Shown here: positions 6,512-7,873 of the stretch, one piece after another | Position numbering within the stretch: the first letter of the stretch is position 1 | Layout of the letters: the number at the start of each line of letters is the position of its first letter | Source of the DNA: an uncultured Clostridia bacterium | GTDB taxonomy: Bacteria > Bacillota > Clostridia > Christensenellales > Borkfalkiaceae | Assembly (NCBI GenBank): GCA_900548845.1 | Contig: URMI01000041.1 | Coordinates: 1-7,873, forward strand | Length of the DNA: 7,873 bases | Direction of reading: 5' to 3' | Notes under the pieces: generated by a model | Told to the model about the DNA's origin: nothing | What the model saw: the letters and a program-made list of their open reading frames with translations, nothing else | The model's database searches: none | Program-made: the position numbers and the translations under genes

Positions 6512-6594
6512 ATTTTCACACTGTTGAGCGGCATTTTCACTTTATTTTTGCCCGAATTCACTTTATTTTTCGCCAAAATCAACACATTTTCACA
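6512..6594. repeat. AT-rich repeat with 21-bp period in the convergent spacer
   Basis: ATTTTCAC occurs at 6512, 6533 and 6586, and a degenerate form (GAATTCAC) at 6554. The first three sites in order (6512, 6533, 6554) are exactly 21 bases apart. The 14-mer TTCACTTTATTTTT is perfectly repeated at 6536-6549 and 6557-6570, also 21 apart; the full 21-base units match at 18 positions. The stretch is far more AT-rich than anything else in the window and contains no plausible gene. It lies between the rarA stop and the terminator. Its function is unknown. Confidence 0.7.
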
Positions 6595-6627
6595 AAAAAA
6601 GCGGTGCTTTCCGGCACCGCTTTTTTT
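6594..6627. terminator. Bidirectional intrinsic terminator between rarA and the amidase gene
   Basis: A perfect inverted repeat: A7 plus GCGGTGC (6594-6607), a 6-nt loop TTTCCG, then GCACCGC plus T7 (6614-6627). The 7-bp G/C stem is flanked by an A-tract and a T-tract, so it ends in a U-run when read from either strand. It serves rarA from the left and the minus-strand amidase gene (stop at 6636) from the right. Confidence 0.95.
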
Positions 6628-6635
6628 CGTAAAAG

Positions 6636-7142
6636 TTATGTAGTCTGCGTCTTTTTTTCGCGCACGCCGAGGATGTGCAGCCCGCGGAATTTCGCCGCAG
6701 GGTAGGTGGAGAGCGGGCGGTTGTAGGCGTCGTAGGAGTGCGCCGCCACCAGAATTTCCCCGTCCTTGAAGCCCACGACGACGGGCGTGTGATACCAATC
6801 TCCCGTCGCTCTTCCGAGCTGCACAAGATCGCCCTTTTCGAGTTCTTCGAGGGGGACTTCCTTCGCGTACGGGCCTTCGCCCTCGTTCGAGATGAGGAAG
6901 TTATAGAGGTATTCGACGCCCGTCCAGGAAGGGGTGCGGTCGTTGAGCGAGCGGTAGTACCAGCCGTAAGTGGGGGTGAAGTTCATGACGCCCGCGCCCG
7001 CGAAGAGCACCTGCGAGGCGTAGTTGGTGCAGTCCCCGCCGAGGCGGGAAAAATCGTAGTAATCGGGGTTTCTTCCGAACGCCCAGCGGCGCGCGTAGGC
7101 GACGGCCTTTTCCCGTGAATATTGCTTTTCAAGAAGTTCCAT
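6636..7142 (-). CDS. Small Amidase_6-domain protein (putative cysteine amidase, CHAP/NlpC-P60-like fold)
   Basis: The 168-residue product consists of essentially one domain. It shows YSREKAVAYARRWAFGRNPDYYDF (8-31) followed by GGDCTNYASQ (35-44) with candidate nucleophile Cys38, a central WYY...SWTG segment (61-75), GDLVQLG (104-110), and candidate catalytic His in WYHTPVVVG (116-124) or AAHSYDAYNRPLS (134-145). These are the hallmarks of the putative amidase domain family of Firmicutes, thought to hydrolyse amide bonds, possibly in cell-wall peptides; the substrate is unproven. No signal peptide or anchor is present, so it may act inside the cell or spore compartment, or be released on lysis. 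The ATG at 7142 is chosen because the family N-terminus starts there; an in-frame ATG at 7202 would add 20 poorly conserved-looking residues without a ribosome binding site. It is divergent from the yunB-like gene. Confidence 0.85.
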   Translation of the reverse strand: MELLEKQYSREKAVAYARRWAFGRNPDYYDFSRLGGDCTNYASQVLFAGAGVMNFTPTYGWYYRSLNDRTPSWTGVEYLYNFLISNEGEGPYAKEVPLEELEKGDLVQLGRATGDWYHTPVVVGFKDGEILVAAHSYDAYNRPLSTYPAAKFRGLHILGVREKKTQTT

Positions 7143-7212
7143 GCTCCATTGTATGCAAAAAAGGGGCGAAGCGTGCCGTTCTTTTTGTGCGGCGCGCGGC
7201 ATAAGATGAGGC
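7143..7212. promoter_or_regulatory. Divergent promoter region between amidase and yunB-like genes
   Basis: This 70-base spacer must hold signals for both divergent genes unless they start inside coding sequence. On the minus strand, CATACAAT (plus 7148-7155) equals the -10 consensus of Bacillus sigma-E. GCACGCT (plus 7170-7176), 14 bases upstream, matches the GHATANT -35 form at 5 of 7 positions. The -10 ends only five bases before the amidase ATG, which would make the transcript nearly leaderless, so this assignment is weak. On the plus strand, GATGAGG (7205-7211) could be the ribosome binding site of yunB, although its spacing is poor for both in-frame GTG codons. No clear sigma-A promoter is seen. 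Confidence 0.35.
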
Positions 7213-7851
7213 GTGAGACATTATGTGACGCCGCGGACGAGATGGAGGCGGCGCATTTTCTTTGCGCTCGTCCTGCTCGTGCCGCTCCTTCTCTTTCTCA
7301 TCCTCTTTTTCAGTGCGGCGGGCGTCATCCGCTCGGTCGCAGAGGCGGCGCTCCGCGCCAATGCCGCCTCCGCCATGCACGAGGCGATCGAGGCGACGCT
7401 CTCGGGCGTCGGGTATGACGACCTCATTGAGGTGGAACGAAGCGATACGGGGGAGATCGCGGCGATGACCGCCGACGCGCAGCGCATCAACACCATCGCG
7501 CGGGATGCGGCGTACCTTGCGCAGAAGAATTTCGGGGCGCTTGCCGAAGCGGGCGTCAAGGTGCCGCTCGGGGCGTTTTCGGGCATCGAGGCGCTCTCGG
7601 GCTTCGGCCCGCCCGTCACCTTCAAGCTGCTGCCCGTGGGCGCGGCGCACTGCTCCTTCCGCTCCGCCTTCACTTCGGCGGGCATCAATCAGACGCGCCA
7701 TGCCGTCTATCTCGATATCGTCCTCGATATCACCGTCGTGCTCCCTGCGGGCACGAGCGAATTTTCCGAGAGCGCCGAGGTGATGATCATCGAGAGCGTG
7801 CTTTCCGGGGAAGTGCCCGATTTTATTCTGCATTCCGATTTGTTCGGGTGA
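7213..7851 (+). CDS. yunB: YunB-like sporulation protein
   Basis: The 212-residue product has a basic N-terminus (RTRWRRR), one membrane anchor at about 15-36 and a C-terminal domain outside the cytosol. Features that recall Bacillus YunB are KVPLGAFSGIEALSGFGPPVTFKLLPVG (117-143, the 'PLG..tG...L...GP.i...l.piG' pattern), SAGINQTRHAVYLDI (155-169) and GEVPDF (199-204) near the end. Bacillus yunB is transcribed by sigma-E in the mother cell and is needed for efficient sporulation; its biochemical role is unknown. The protein is somewhat shorter than the Bacillus one (about 250). An in-frame TGA at 7207-7209 limits the start to GTG 7213 or GTG 7225; GATGAGG lies 1 nt before the former and 13 nt before the latter, so the exact start is uncertain. 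It is divergent from the amidase gene. Confidence 0.85.
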   Translation: MRHYVTPRTRWRRRIFFALVLLVPLLLFLILFFSAAGVIRSVAEAALRANAASAMHEAIEATLSGVGYDDLIEVERSDTGEIAAMTADAQRINTIARDAAYLAQKNFGALAEAGVKVPLGAFSGIEALSGFGPPVTFKLLPVGAAHCSFRSAFTSAGINQTRHAVYLDIVLDITVVLPAGTSEFSESAEVMIIESVLSGEVPDFILHSDLFG

Positions 7852-7873
7852 AAAGCGGGGCGAGACGGCTTTT
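7851..7873 (+). terminator. Possible weak or truncated terminator after yunB
   Basis: AAAAGC (7851-7856) pairs with GCTTTT (7868-7873) around an 11-base G-rich loop, beginning at the last base of the yunB stop. The stem is short and the window ends inside the T-run, so its strength cannot be judged. Confidence 0.3.

Noticed and set aside
6512..6594. DnaA boxes or a CRISPR-like array in the AT-rich spacer
   Set aside because: ATTTTCACA differs from TTWTNCACA only at the first base, but just two such copies occur and dnaA/dnaN-type neighbours are absent. For CRISPR, the repeat is too short and degenerate and has no spacers.
6427..6798. Minus-strand open frame of 123 codons across the convergent spacer
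   Set aside because: It crosses the terminator hairpin and overlaps the amidase gene out of frame, with no motif or ribosome binding site.
7143..7202. Longer amidase starting at the ATG at 7202
   Set aside because: No ribosome binding site precedes it and the added 20 residues do not look like a signal peptide or a domain extension; the family usually begins near the ATG at 7142.
7200..7207. CATAAGAT as a sigma-E -10 for yunB on the plus strand
   Set aside because: It matches only 6 of 8 bases, has no -35 at the right distance, and lies on top of the presumed ribosome binding site.

Overview
This is a GC-rich bacterial chromosomal segment with strong wobble-position G/C preference and tightly packed genes. 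The gene content points to an endospore-forming or formerly spore-forming Firmicute, most likely an uncultured clostridial lineage. The evidence is two sporulation-family membrane proteins (YlbJ-like and YunB-like) and recognisable pieces of the Bacillus ylbH-ylbI-ylbJ-ylbK neighbourhood. The first 15 bases match the 3' end of the Illumina TruSeq adapter, so the window appears to start at the raw end of a short-read assembly contig. The taxonomic assignment is inference.

Layout. (1) Positions 16-3386, plus strand, hold a compact five-gene operon: a 5'-incomplete membrane protein of unknown function, rsmD (16S rRNA m2G966 methyltransferase), coaD (phosphopantetheine adenylyltransferase), a type I-alpha DAHP synthase and a monofunctional prephenate dehydratase (pheA). 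Three of the four junctions are ATGA stop/start overlaps and the fourth is a 3-nt gap, so translation is probably coupled throughout. (2) Positions 3383-4315, minus strand, hold a YlbJ-like polytopic protein whose stop codon overlaps that of pheA. (3) Positions 4346-6496, plus strand, hold a patatin-like phospholipase (YlbK/RssA type) followed 3 nt later by rarA. (4) Positions 6497-6635 are a convergent intergenic spacer with an AT-rich 21-bp-period repeat and a strong bidirectional terminator. (5) Positions 6636-7142, minus strand, hold a short Amidase_6-domain protein. (6) Positions 7213-7851, plus strand, hold a YunB-like sporulation protein, transcribed divergently from the amidase.

How the genes relate. 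The first and last committed enzymes flanking the shikimate/chorismate pathway toward phenylalanine (DAHP synthase, prephenate dehydratase) sit as a coupled pair behind housekeeping genes for ribosome modification and coenzyme A synthesis. The ylbH-I-J-K order known from Bacillus is still visible, but it is split by this pair and ylbJ is inverted. The right end may be a small sporulation-associated locus (amidase plus yunB). I see no mobile element, CRISPR array, RNA gene or clear novel defence system. The unusual signals are architectural: the remodelled cluster, overlapping convergent stops without a terminator, and the phased repeat.
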